In this document: piece by piece, positions 43,220 to 53,977 of the stretch
How the letters are laid out: each line of letters opens with the position of its first letter
Position numbering within the stretch: the first letter of the stretch is position 1
Source: Plenodomus lindquistii
Lineage: Eukaryota > Ascomycota > Dothideomycetes > Pleosporales > Leptosphaeriaceae
Assembly: GCA_025504975.1 (NCBI GenBank)
Contig: JANUWI010000017.1
Location: 1-64,000 of the forward strand
Length of the DNA stretch: 64,000 nt
Reading direction: 5' to 3'
Translations under genes and position numbers: made by a program
The notes under the pieces: generated by a model
Told to the model about the DNA's origin: nothing
Database searches by the model: none
The model's input: only the letters and a program-made list of their open reading frames with translations

Positions 43220-44696
43220 ATGGGTTTCAGCCTCAACAACCCGCTGCCGTCGAGCATGAGCAGTAAGTTTGTCCATGTATTTGCGTGTTTGCAGTGACGT
43301 AGCTGACGGCTGACAGGCGAATGCAAAAAGACGGGCAAGATTTTGGCATCTTTTGTTGATCCACGGCAGTCGTTTGGGCCCGACAAGATCATCCCGCCTG
43401 CCATTCTCGCCAATGCAAAGGTACGACAGTTGTTGCGCGCATGCCGCTGGTTCCGGGCGCTGTTCTTGGAACCTAGGCCCCCCCTCTATGAGACACCCAA
43501 CGCTGACATACAACTACCTATTGCAGGGCCTCGCCATCCTCACCGTCTTCAAGGCCGGCTTCCTCGGCACCGCGCGATTCGGCTCGGGCGTCGTGGTCGC
43601 CCGCCTCGCAGACGGCTCGTGGTCGGCGCCGTCCGCCATCGGCACCATTGGCGGAGGCTTTGGCGGGCAGATTGGCTTTGAGCTCACAGACTTTGTCTTC
43701 ATCCTCAACGACGCCTCGGCCGTCCGCACCTTTGCCCAGGCGGGCTCGCTCACATTGGGCGGCAACGTCTCCATCGCCGCAGGACCAGTCGGGCGCAATG
43801 CCGAGGCAGCCGGTGCAGCCAGCTTGAAGAGCGTCGCCGGCATCTTCAGCTACAGCAAAACAAAGGGCCTGTTCGCGGGCGTCAGTCTGGAGGGCAGCGG
43901 CATCATCGAGCGACGAGACGCCAACGAGAAGCTCTACGGCCGACGGTGGACTGCGCGCGAGCTGCTGAGCGGCCAAGTGCCACCCCCACCAGCCGCTGCG
44001 CCGCTCCTCAGCATCCTCAACTCGCGCGTCTTTGCTGGCGTAGGGGGTGCAGCAAACGTCACCAACGATGCCATGTACAACGACATTCCCGTATACGACG
44101 ATTCGCACGACAATGTCGTGTGGCAGGGACGCCAAGGCGCCGCAATGGGCGAGGGTGTGCGACGAGACCGAACAGGCTCCCTGGGCCACGGCAACGGCTA
44201 CGGCAACGGCAACGGCAACGACTACCAGTACAGCGACAATCCCAAGCGCGCCACCTGGACCGACGACGTATACGACCGCCAGCCCTCATCGGCAGGCAAC
44301 ATCAACCGCTCCTTCTCCACACGCGCAAACCCCACCGAAACCTTCGACTCTATGCAAGGTAGAAGCCGTGCCTCGACGTTCAACGACGACTACAGCTACA
44401 GCGACCGCAAGCCTGGACGACCGACAGCACCCAAGCCAGTGTTTGGTCAGAAAAAGTCTGGGCTGGCATCTGATCAAGCGATTGCAAAGTTCACCTTTGA
44501 CGCTGACCAGCCCGGTGACCTGGCATTCAAGAAGGGCGAGGTCATTACCATCCTGAAGAGAACCGACAATGAGACAGATTGGTGGACGGGTAGAATCGGC
44601 GATCGCGAGGGCATTTTCCCCAGGTACGTTTCTCAGGCATGGCTTTGATGACATTAGCTGACATTCGACTTCAGCAACTACGTTGAGACTGTTTGA
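43220..44696 (+). CDS. YSC84/LSB4-type SYLF and SH3 protein
   Basis: Four exons (43220-43262, 43317-43420, 43527-44623, 44675-44696) give 421 residues. The N-terminal SYLF (Ysc84) domain spans about residues 1-215: MGFSLNNPLPSSM, ECKKTGKILASF, KGLAILTVFKAGFLGTARFGSGVVVARL, GFELTDFVFILND and SKTKGLFAGVSLEGS, which binds phosphoinositides and actin. A Gly/Asn-repeat and Tyr/Ser-rich linker follows (tandem GGCAAC units near 44192-44220). The C-terminal SH3 domain (about 365-421) has ALYDF-type FTFDADQPGDLAFKKGEVI, the WWTGRIG tryptophan pair and a final SNYV split across the last intron. The yeast homologues act at cortical actin patches in endocytosis. The short first and last exons are required for intact domain ends. 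Confidence 0.93.
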
Positions 44697-45337
44697 ACAA
44701 GCGTTGTATGTGTCGTCTAACCTTTATGCATTTTGCATTGCCTGGTATCTTTGACGAATTTCTTTTGACATGTTTTTTGATGCCTTTTACATTCGCACGG
44801 AAGATACCACCATAGCTTCATATTTTTTTACTGTGAAATATTACTGACCGACTGGTACAATGGACTCCTCTCACACCTATTCGTCTACGTAATATTTACC
44901 AAGATCAGTGAAGTCGCCGAGTTGATGATTTTGCGATACATCGAGCAGCCCATATATTATCCAGCTTGCATTAGCAGTGACAGCGTCTCTACAGTCTTAT
45001 ATCCGACCTATCGCCGTTATCGATATCCTGCTCCAACTACTCCAACTACCCCTCTTGTTCCCAGCTATGGACAGCTCCCATTCGACAATCATCACCACAG
45101 CTATGCAGAAAAGGCAGGTAGCTCATGAATTCCCCAGCTACCCTGCCCCGCTATTGGATGATGTAGTCGAGGAAAGCTATCAAGCACCCGTTCCCGCAGT
45201 GATGCTGGCAACTGGCCGACCCCACTCATCTGCACAGCGATAAAGAGTGAGAGACATATAGTCGAGGCCTCCTTTTCTCATTCTCAAAATCCACCCGCTA
45301 GACCTTCACTAGTTGATCTGCTGCAAACACAGCAACC
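44697..45337. other. Intergenic, nothing recognised
   Basis: About 0.64 kb holding the YSC84-type 3' UTR and the amidase promoter. No gene seen. Confidence 0.5.
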
Positions 45338-47194
45338 ATGGCCGCCCCTTGGGAAACTACGGCTAAAGCGAAACGCGAAGCCATCCTCGCCGCCATCCCC
45401 CCAGAATGGCGTCTCAAGTCTGTTCCTACCGTGGACGAACAAGTCGACGTCACAGAATACATCAAGCAGTTCCTCTCCACACAGGAAGTCGAAATCACAC
45501 AATCTCCCGCCAATGAACTCGCCACCCAAATCGCATCCGGTACTTGGTCCGCAGAGATCGTGACGCAGAGCTTCTGCCACGCCGCCGCACTCGCACACCA
45601 ACTGCTCTCCTGTCTGCATGAGATCTTCTTCGATGCTGCGATTGCACAGGCAAAAGAGTTGGATGCTTACCTTAAAGAGCATGGTAAGACGGTCGGACCC
45701 CTACACGGTGTGCCCGTCAGCTTAAAAGACCAATTCCACGTCAAAGACGTAGAGACGAGTATGGGCTATGTGGGTTGGATTGGCACGTTTGAAGGAGAAA
45801 AGGGAACAGGGAAGGAAAAGGTGTATGAGAGTGAGATGGTGGGACTGTTGAGGAAGGCGGGCGCCGTGTTGTATGTCAAGACGAGTGTCCCGCATACGCT
45901 TATGAGTGGGGAGACGGTGAATAACATCATTGGATATACACTTAACCCCAAGAACAGGAATTTGACTGCTGGGGGAAGTTCAGGTGGGGAGGGGGCTTTG
46001 ATTGGTATACGAGGCTGTACGTTTCCTGCCTTTTCACTTCTTAGCATTCACGTGACGTTTTACCTTCACCCCAGCAGTGATTCAAATCCACAAGATAAAC
46101 TAACAATCCATAGCACCTCTCGGTCTTGGCACAGATATTGGCGGCAGCATCCGCATCCCCGCCGCCTTCAACGGCCTCTACGGCCTCCGCCCCTCAGTCG
46201 GCCGCCTCCCCTACCACGGCATGGCAAACTCCATGGACGGCCAAAACAGCATCCTCTCCGTCGTCGGCCCCCTCGCCACAAACGCCGCCTCCCTCCGCCT
46301 CCTCACCCAAGCCATCCTCCAGCAGCAACCCTGGGATATTGACCCAGCCATTCACCCCATCCCCTGGCGCTCCTCAGCCTCAGACGACATTACATCGCGC
46401 CAACAATCCGGCAACCTCGTCTTCGCCGTATACAAAACCGACAGCGTAGTAACACCACACCCCCCCGTCCTCCGCGCAATCGACGAAACCGTCGCAGCGC
46501 TCAAAGCCGCCGGCCACGAGGTCGTCGAATGGACCCCCCCAAGCCACAAACACATCGTAGACACTACCCTGCAAACCTGGACTTTCGACGCAGGACGCGA
46601 CGTCCAACGCGCTTTTGCCCTCTCCGGCGAACCCATGGCCCCGCAAATATCGTTTTTTCAAGACATCCCCGCAGATCAGGAATACAGCGCTACTCAAATC
46701 GCACAGACGAATCGGACGCTTCGTGCATTGAGAAAGGAGTACTTGGATTATTGGAATGAGATGACGGGAAGGGGGGGCAGGAGGGTAGATGCGGTGGTTT
46801 GTCCGGTTGCGCCATTTGCGGGGGCGAGGAGGGAGAGGTATACGTATTATGCGTATAGTACTTGGGTTAATGCTATGGATTTTACGAGTGTGGTTGTGCC
46901 GGTTACGACTGTGGATGCTGGGGTCGACAAGGTCGTTCAGGATTACCAGGCCTTGGGTGAGCAGGATAAGGGGATACAGGCGGACTGTGAGTATTTTCTT
47001 TTCTTTTTCTCTCTTTTTTCATGCGCCTTGTTGCGGACTGGGGACTTAGGATCAAGAGCTGATATGTGTGATTTACAGATGACCCGGAGATTTACGATGG
47101 CGCGCATGTTAGTGTGCAGATTGTTGGACGAAGATTGGAAGAGGAGAAGATGATTAGTATTGCGGAGTATGTGGGTGGTTTATTGGAGAAGTGA
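45338..47194 (+). CDS. Amidase-signature hydrolase (acetamidase-like)
   Basis: Exons 45338-46016, 46114-46986 and 47079-47194 give 555 residues, the usual length for fungal acetamidases. The catalytic triad of the amidase-signature family is visible: Lys130 in SLKDQF, cis-Ser214 in GGSSGG and the nucleophile Ser238 in TDIGGS, with the expected 24-residue spacing between the two serines. ATG at 45338 follows a CAACC context. There is no signal peptide, so the enzyme is intracellular. Relatives hydrolyse acetamide or related amides, letting the fungus use them as nitrogen or carbon sources; the exact substrate is open. The region 46120-46560 is strikingly C-rich at codon third positions compared with 46740-46950, an uneven codon use inside one gene. 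Confidence 0.92.
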
Positions 47195-47598
47195 AGAAAT
47201 GCTATTGGACCTTCCCTCGGCGCTGCTAGAGAGTGATTGGATTGATTGACAATGAATCTGGAGATAGTAGCCAATAACAATGCTGCGTCAAAGATGAACC
47301 GATAGTGCATGTTCTAGGTGACATGTAGTCAGTGGTATGAGGCCGGGTTGCGATCGACGCTCGTGTATGAGGCAATGAGACGGTGAGTTAGGGTGCTAGA
47401 GAGTAGGTTCAGTCAGGGGCGGGAGCACAGGCCATCAAACGGCAAGCACGTGCTCAGCCTTATCGGCAATACGCTGCAGCCCATCGCCTCTGGTACCCCA
47501 CCTCGGCGCATCACAACGTTGACATCAGCATCGTCGTGACACCCAGTCCCTACCTAGCCATAGAGTCTGTGATCAGCATAATCTAGCACCGATACAAC
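47195..47598. other. Intergenic, F-box gene promoter
   Basis: About 0.4 kb without a gene. Confidence 0.5.
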
Positions 47599-49174
47599 AT
47601 GACCGAGCTTCTCGATCTTTGTTATGACGTACTGATTCATATCCTTGAAGAGATCAACCCAGAGGATCTGGCCAGCTGTGCTCAGACTTCGAAGAGTTTC
47701 AATGAATTCATCAAAAACAACACAAGGTTGCATAAAGCGCAATACCTCAGAAACTTTGTACGGAAACTATGCTAGCTATGCCTAAGATGATGCTCATTTT
47801 CGATCAGGATGATCCGCGACGAAGACCGAGTGATCCGGAGCCAGATTGGGTGGCCGAATTACAGAAGCTCGTTAAATGCAAGAAGATACTGGAGAGCGCT
47901 AACAACGACGTGAAGGTCTGTGTTGCAGTGGTAAGCATAACGGTTGATGCTGATGGGAACAGCGTGATGAATTCGACTTCATTGCGACCACAGTTGAAGG
48001 TCTCATTGCATCCGGATCAACGGACGAATTCGGCGAATCACACAACCAAAAACTAATCGCACAGCTCTTCCAACGCATCCAACAGAACCACGACGCATTC
48101 ATGTGTCGCTCATCACTATTCGGTCGTGTCGAGAAATGGAAGCAAAAAGCGGTTGAGACCAAGGAAGGGCGACAGCTGAGTGCGAAGATACATTGCTTGT
48201 TCGGCATTCCATCAACAAACGCTGGCCGGCGAGTACTACAAATCCATCCACATGCCAGGTCGCGAGTCTACGACTTGCGAAATTACACTGATAAGACAGC
48301 TTGGGGCCCGTTTCGTGAAGACGGGAGCATGCGGGTGGACTGGGAGATGGTAGAGAGTTTGATGATCGTGCTAGGTTACAACTCCGGACTTTGCTGTCGA
48401 CGATTCTTGCAGCGCTTCCGGCCACCATGGTCAGAGCCTCTCGAAGGCGTGATTCCAGAGCGCGCAAAGATCATGCCGGAGTACCCTCTGAAATTGCTCG
48501 AGCAGCCGGACATTCCGCTGCAGCTCAAGGATCCGTACAACATCTCTGGCGTATGGTCGCGGGTGAGTCGACGCTCCTTTTTGCTTAGGCATTTGCTAAA
48601 AGTCTAGATCGTATGTTTTCTCGACTATAACGACTTGTACAACTTCAACTTCAGCACTGAGGCGATGAGAGTACCTAGCGATGAGCTCCGCGAGACCCTC
48701 AATACGGAAGAAGCCACTCGACACATCATCATGGATCTTCAAGTGAGCGCAGTGCTGGAACCCGGCCAATTCGACAACCCAGATTTGCCCGTTGTCGAGT
48801 TCACCGGAAAATCACGGTCCGTGGATGCACATTGGGATCCAAATGCCAACTCTAAGATTCGGGGATCCGTGCGCCTCACTCCTGAGGGTGAAGTGCAATG
48901 GAAGACAATCTCAATATTCTACGGGTAAGCTTGATCAATCATATTCTATAGATACTTTGTGCTTATAGTTTGTAGCGGGGAAGCGCGTTGGCGCAGCGAA
49001 GGTATACAAGTTGGTGGCCTTCGGTCACAACGTGGAGTCATCGGCACGTGGTTCGATAAGGACTTTGACCCGCATGGGCCCGCTGGTCCAACAGCGTTTT
49101 GGAAGATTTGTGACAGAAACCATGGCGAACCAGCTGATGAAGACTCAGAAGAAGAAGGCAATTGGCACATGTGA
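47599..49174 (+). CDS. F-box domain protein
   Basis: Five exons (47599-47757, 47808-47915, 47963-48562, 48608-48924, 48976-49174) give 460 residues; all four introns are 45-51 nt and phases agree. Residues 1-50 form an F-box (LDLCYDVLIHILEEINPEDLASCAQTSKSFN in outline), the SKP1-binding part of SCF ubiquitin ligases. The rest matches the layout of anonymous fungal F-box proteins: LVKCKKILES after the F-box, an Arg/Asp-rich middle (SRVYDLRNYTDKTAWGPF), a GVWSRIVCFLDYNDLYNFNF segment and a C-terminal half around FTGKSRSVDAHWDPNANSKIRG and GIQVGGLRSQRGVIGTWFDKDFDPHGPAGP. The C-terminal part is the likely substrate-binding region. Target unknown. Confidence 0.88.
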
Positions 49175-49310
49175 GATGTCCAGGATAGGTAACGGTAGGG
49201 ATCAAGGAGTACATCCAGGGTCCCGTTGGATCAATTTTAGGAGATGATCTGGCGCATGGAGGTAAGATTTTGGCTACATAACCAGGCGTTAATTGATCTT
49301 TCCTAATCGC

Positions 49311-51953
49311 TCACATCTCAATGTATCTCCATTCCAGTTCATCAGCTTGACATCCCTCCACGACCACTTCTTTCACCATGTAGGGAACGAGATCAAAGCC
49401 GTTATCACTCAACTTCACACCTTTTTTCTCGGCAAATGTGAAGCCTTTCACAGGCCTGTTGACTTGGATGTTTACACGGGATTTGTCTTTCGAATATTGC
49501 AACGACGGAATTGGTTTTTGGAGGGGAAGGTACTTGATAGGATCCGGCCAAGCAGGATCGCTTTCGATACGGCGCCGGCCATCAAGGCAAAGCGAGGCAC
49601 TGATAACGAAAGGATCCCTTCGGGACACTCCGTCGCTGTCATCCTTAACGTCGAGCGTTCGTATAGAATCCTTCAGCACCTCGGTCGTGCCATTGGCGGC
49701 CACTACTACGGTGATGGACTTTTGTTCGTGGCAATCATGTCCTCCCTTGATCGAAATGTATCTCAAGTGGACCTCACCGTCGTACTGTTTGAGTGTGTTA
49801 TTGGAGACCCAAACCTCATACTCTACCTCCTTCCATAGGCCTTCCATATCAATATGACCAGTGTCGCGTTGCCAAAGTCCGTCCGCCGGCCTCAGTGTCC
49901 AGCTTCGATACTTTCGTTGCACATTAATTGTTATAGGCTCCATCGCCCGCTTGATTGCATAGTATGCTGGCTTCGGGACCCGGTGATAGTCCACGACCGC
50001 CCATGAAATTGTGGGCCAACAATCGTTGAGCTGCCACACCAACGCACCACCGCATTTGCGATGGCCTTTCGATCCCCACTGTCGACGCCAGGACTTGTAA
50101 GCCCATAACATCGCATCTGCTTGCATAATCTGCGTAAGGTGTGTAAAGCTTTCCAAGTCGTATTGCAAGCGGAAGTTCTCTGCGACGTAGGAAAGAAGAC
50201 GGCGTTCGTGCCCGATAGCCTTGTTGCGGAAGTCCATGGCCATTGAGCCGGGCTGGCGGTTTTTGGCTTCGGTGAGGCAACTTTCCAGTGTGGAGACGTG
50301 AGGGTACGCTTCCATGCCAAACTCGGACACAAAGCGTCCGCCCATCTCTGGGAGTCGCTGATAAGGCTCCATGGTACCATGCCACATGTTCCATTGGTGG
50401 ACGTCGCCGATGGTAGGGTCAACCTTGAGGACAGTCGACTCGCCGTTCCCGAAGGGTGAGCTTGGATGATACGGTACATTAGGGGACTCAATTTGAACGA
50501 TTTCTGGCAAGAGATGCTCGTAAATGTACCGAGCGGGAAAGTTTGTCTTCAGCCAAGCTTGCGGGTCCTTCTCTCTCGTATCATAGTCCAGTTTATACCG
50601 TTCCACGATCTGATAGTCTTCATTGTTTCCAGCCCATATCACCAAGCTCGGATGGTGTCTCAGTCGACGAACATTTTGCGTTGCCTCAACCGTAATACTG
50701 TCTAGGTATCCCGGCTGCGCGGGGTAGTTTGCGCATGCAAAGGTAAAGTCCTGCCAAACGAGAAGGCCAAACTCGTCAGCTGCGTCATATAGGGCGTCTG
50801 CTTCATATATACCACCACCCCAGACTCGAAGCATTGTTTGGTTGCCGGCCGCTGCGAGCTCGACCCAGTCTCGGTATTCCTGTGGTGTGATGCGGGTGAG
50901 GAATGAATCGGCTGGGATCCAGCAAGAGCCGCCGCAGAAGATGTCGACATCGTTAATGCGAAAATAGAATGACCTGCCGTAATTGTCTGGCTCCTGAATC
51001 AGCTCCACTTTGCGGAATCCGGTTTTGCGACTAATTGAGTGCAGAAGCTGTTGACGTTCTGGTTCAACAGCAGTAAACGCTTCTGCTTGCACCGTGTAGA
51101 GTGGCTGACCTCCGTATCCTTGTGGCCACCAAAGTTGGATGTTCTTGACGGTGAATGAAACCCCGGCCTGGTCTATAATACACGTAGAGTTAACTTCGAC
51201 GCATTCTGTTGCTATAGCTCTATCGTTCTTGGGGTCCACGATGCTGAACTTGACCGCACCAACATTGCCTTCATGCTTGACAGTGACATTGACAGTTGCT
51301 GAGTTTAGGTCATGATCCAACGTGTAGTTTGCACGAAGTTCATAAATCCGACCGGTGAAAGTCTCAATGTAGATTGGCTTCCAAGGTCCGCAAGTCATCA
51401 GGATGGGGCCCCAATCCCAGCCCCAATGGTATTGCGCTTTGCGGACTGGTCCACGAGAGATCTCCGTTTGGTGCACGATAAATCGATGGTCCTTGTATCT
51501 CTCCACCAGCTTTAGCCCTTTCTTTCGTGCTGAGTCGAACACAATCTCCAGGACATTCTCCTCACGTTTCAATGCCTTCGAGACGTCGACGCGGTGTTCG
51601 GTGAACATATTATCAGAGATCAAGATCTCTTCGCCGTTGAGATATACGGTAGCGAACGTGTCCAGCCCTTCAAATTTGAGTGTTGTTACTACTTCTGATC
51701 CTACATTGTTGGTAGGCACCATAAAGGCTGTTCGATATGTCCATGCCTCATCGCCAACCCAGCGGCATGACAGCTCGTTCAAGTTGAGGAAAGGGTCAGC
51801 GATTCTGCCATGCTTAAGAAGATCGCGATGGATCTCCGTGGGTAGATTGTTTGCTTCTGCGTACACGTCTTTAGATGTTTGATCGCCCTTCTTGAAGGTC
51901 CAAGCTGTGCGCAAGTCGGTGGATGTGAAACTCATTGGCATACGACCTGCCAT
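49311..51953 (-). CDS. Beta-mannosidase, GH2, intracellular B type
   Basis: Single exon of 880 residues with ATG at 51953 and no signal peptide, like fungal MndB. The N-terminal GH2 sugar-binding domain begins TDLRTAWTFKKGD and continues through CRWVGDEAWTYRTAF. The catalytic acid/base is Glu445 in WAGNNED, and the nucleophile is Glu544 in FVSEFGMEAYPH; WNMWHGTMEPYQ and ALVWQLNDCWPTISWAVVDY are further family blocks. The enzyme removes terminal beta-1,4-mannose from manno-oligosaccharides. Its gene lies 291 bp downstream of, and in the same direction as, a secreted alpha-galactosidase, so together they would strip galactose side groups outside and finish the mannan backbone inside. Frame intact. 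Confidence 0.95.
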   Translation of the reverse strand: MAGRMPMSFTSTDLRTAWTFKKGDQTSKDVYAEANNLPTEIHRDLLKHGRIADPFLNLNELSCRWVGDEAWTYRTAFMVPTNNVGSEVVTTLKFEGLDTFATVYLNGEEILISDNMFTEHRVDVSKALKREENVLEIVFDSARKKGLKLVERYKDHRFIVHQTEISRGPVRKAQYHWGWDWGPILMTCGPWKPIYIETFTGRIYELRANYTLDHDLNSATVNVTVKHEGNVGAVKFSIVDPKNDRAIATECVEVNSTCIIDQAGVSFTVKNIQLWWPQGYGGQPLYTVQAEAFTAVEPERQQLLHSISRKTGFRKVELIQEPDNYGRSFYFRINDVDIFCGGSCWIPADSFLTRITPQEYRDWVELAAAGNQTMLRVWGGGIYEADALYDAADEFGLLVWQDFTFACANYPAQPGYLDSITVEATQNVRRLRHHPSLVIWAGNNEDYQIVERYKLDYDTREKDPQAWLKTNFPARYIYEHLLPEIVQIESPNVPYHPSSPFGNGESTVLKVDPTIGDVHQWNMWHGTMEPYQRLPEMGGRFVSEFGMEAYPHVSTLESCLTEAKNRQPGSMAMDFRNKAIGHERRLLSYVAENFRLQYDLESFTHLTQIMQADAMLWAYKSWRRQWGSKGHRKCGGALVWQLNDCWPTISWAVVDYHRVPKPAYYAIKRAMEPITINVQRKYRSWTLRPADGLWQRDTGHIDMEGLWKEVEYEVWVSNNTLKQYDGEVHLRYISIKGGHDCHEQKSITVVVAANGTTEVLKDSIRTLDVKDDSDGVSRRDPFVISASLCLDGRRRIESDPAWPDPIKYLPLQKPIPSLQYSKDKSRVNIQVNRPVKGFTFAEKKGVKLSDNGFDLVPYMVKEVVVEGCQADELEWRYIEM

Positions 51954-52244
51954 GTCAAGTCACCGGTGTGTAATGCGAGATGTGTAAGATGACGACACTC
52001 GCATACGAAATTATCATCGAGGCAGGGGCTTCCGTGTCGGCCGCTCGGTGTAACCTGAGGCAGGTGGAGCCTGCGGGGTCAACTTGCCCTTCAGTCTACC
52101 ATGACGCTAGCTGCTTTAGGCACGGACTACAATCGGTTGCTCACTCTATGCCGCCAGTAATTCGAGACATTGTGATGAGTAAGGTAACTTCAACACATAA
52201 AGTGTAAGGTTTTCAATATCGCTGCCGCATACTGGTTTTGTGAT

Positions 52245-53977
52245 TCATTCCAGAACTTCGAAACCAACTAGATCAGGCGCCCACGCACTATCGAACCCTG
52301 CAAAAGTTACTGTATTGGTTGTACCATTCTTGAAGCCGTCAACTTCCACATTGAGACGGCCGCTCTCACTCCAGGAGCCTCCTGACAAAGGAAATGCCCA
52401 ACGTTTGGCCGTCCCACCATTCACTGCGATGGTCATGTTTCTTGCGTTGTCACCCCACTCCCAGGCGGTAGTGAACGCATAGTCATAATTGACAAAGTCT
52501 ATCCCTAGCACCACCTTGCCGTCCGATTGCGAAACAACATTCGGAAAGGTCACACTTGAGCTTGAAGCAATGTTTCCAACCTTGCTGCCAGTGGGCAAAC
52601 AAGCGCCTGTGGAACATGACAAAGCGCGTGCTCCGCCAGATATTGTCGCGTTGCTAGCCGGGTTGTACGAAATGGACTTGAGTGCTTCGGCTGCAACAAT
52701 GTCGGTCATGGTCCAGATCCGTAGTTGATGGCCGGCGAGTTCAAGATTCTGCACACCGGTCACCGCGCCGAGGTCCTCCGCGGCCCAGACGTCGCGCGCG
52801 GTGGATGATGCAATCCCCAGAGCTCTCAGGTCGACTTGAACGTTTTGCGTATTGTTACTCCAATTTGCGATTCCCAGGACCTTTTTTGAACCAGATAAAT
52901 CGCCGAGCCAGATGTCCCATTCTTCTTCGGTGTACCTGCGAACGAGCTGTGCCTGCTTTGCGAGCGGATCCTGGTTGATGGCGATGAGTTCTGTGTTCGA
53001 CAAGATCTCTAACGAAGTCGGACTAAGCTTGTTTGCGTCAAGGGCTGCGCCAATGATGAGAGGCGATTTGTTGATTGCCCACATGCCGAAATGAAATCGC
53101 TCTTCATCGTAAGATAATGCGTTCAGCCCCACACTATCCTTTGTCAGAGTTGTCATATTCACGTGGTATGGCGGTGACATACATGAGCATATCCATGTCT
53201 GCAAATGCACCCACGGTCGTGTGCCGAAAGTACGGCACCACCTGGTTGGTGATGCGCCAGATGCTACGCCATGCGTTGTAGATGTCGTTGCTGATCCTCC
53301 AAGAGTTACCAATCTGTGCAGCCCATTCTCCTACGTCGGTTCCGATGCCCCATTGGCACACATAGTACTGTATGTCGCGTTCTACCTCTTCCAACTCCGC
53401 AGCCATGTGTTGAAAACGTACAGGCGACTGAGACTCGGCGGAGCTGGAGTCCACCATGGTTGTATTTGAAGTGGCGTAGCAATTGTCGTATCTATATTCT
53501 ATTAGCGACCAAATTTGCAGGCGTGACAAGAGGCCAATACTTTAAACTATCTCCACCCCATTCTGCAAAGCTCTCTGCGTCCAGTTGCTCGTATCCCAAG
53601 CTTGCGGGTAGTTCGATGGAGCCGCATTGTAAAAGTCCGGCGCCAGAGTAGAGACCGAAATCTAACCCGAGTCCATGAAGATAGTCTCCAAGTGCTTTGC
53701 CACCCGAAGGAAAAAGCGTGGCATTCCATTGCAGTCTCCCTTCATCGTCTCGATCTCGCGAGGGCCATCCACAATCAACTGTCACAGATCTGTATCCTAA
53801 CTTGTCAAGGCCAAGTTTGACAAGGCCTTCGGCACTCTCTTCAATTTTTGCCTCATCCGGACTACAGCTATAGCTGTTGTACGAGTTCCAGCCCATCGGT
53901 GGGGTCGGCGAACGAACTGTCTTCGCCCCGACTTGGAGCGCGATGCTCACAACAATTACAAGCAACGGACGCGACAT
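52245..53977 (-). CDS. Secreted alpha-galactosidase, GH27
   Basis: Exons 53977-53541, 53491-53183 and 53133-52245, with two 49-nt introns, give 544 residues. The frame extends to 54010, but the ATG is at 53977, which starts a clean signal peptide (MSRPLLVIVVSIALQVGA). Mature sequence opens with TPPMGWNSYNSYSC. The nucleophile is Asp148 in KYDNCY, split from the preceding Lys by intron 1; ADMDML|IVGLNALS across intron 2 corresponds to the acid/base segment, with the more usual Asn-Asp-Pro replaced by Ala-Asp-Met. HFGMWAINKSPLIIG is another family block. After about residue 400 comes a Cys-containing beta-type module resembling a carbohydrate-binding domain (CBM35-like; uncertain). It cleaves alpha-1,6-galactose from galactomannan or raffinose-type sugars. 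Confidence 0.93.
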
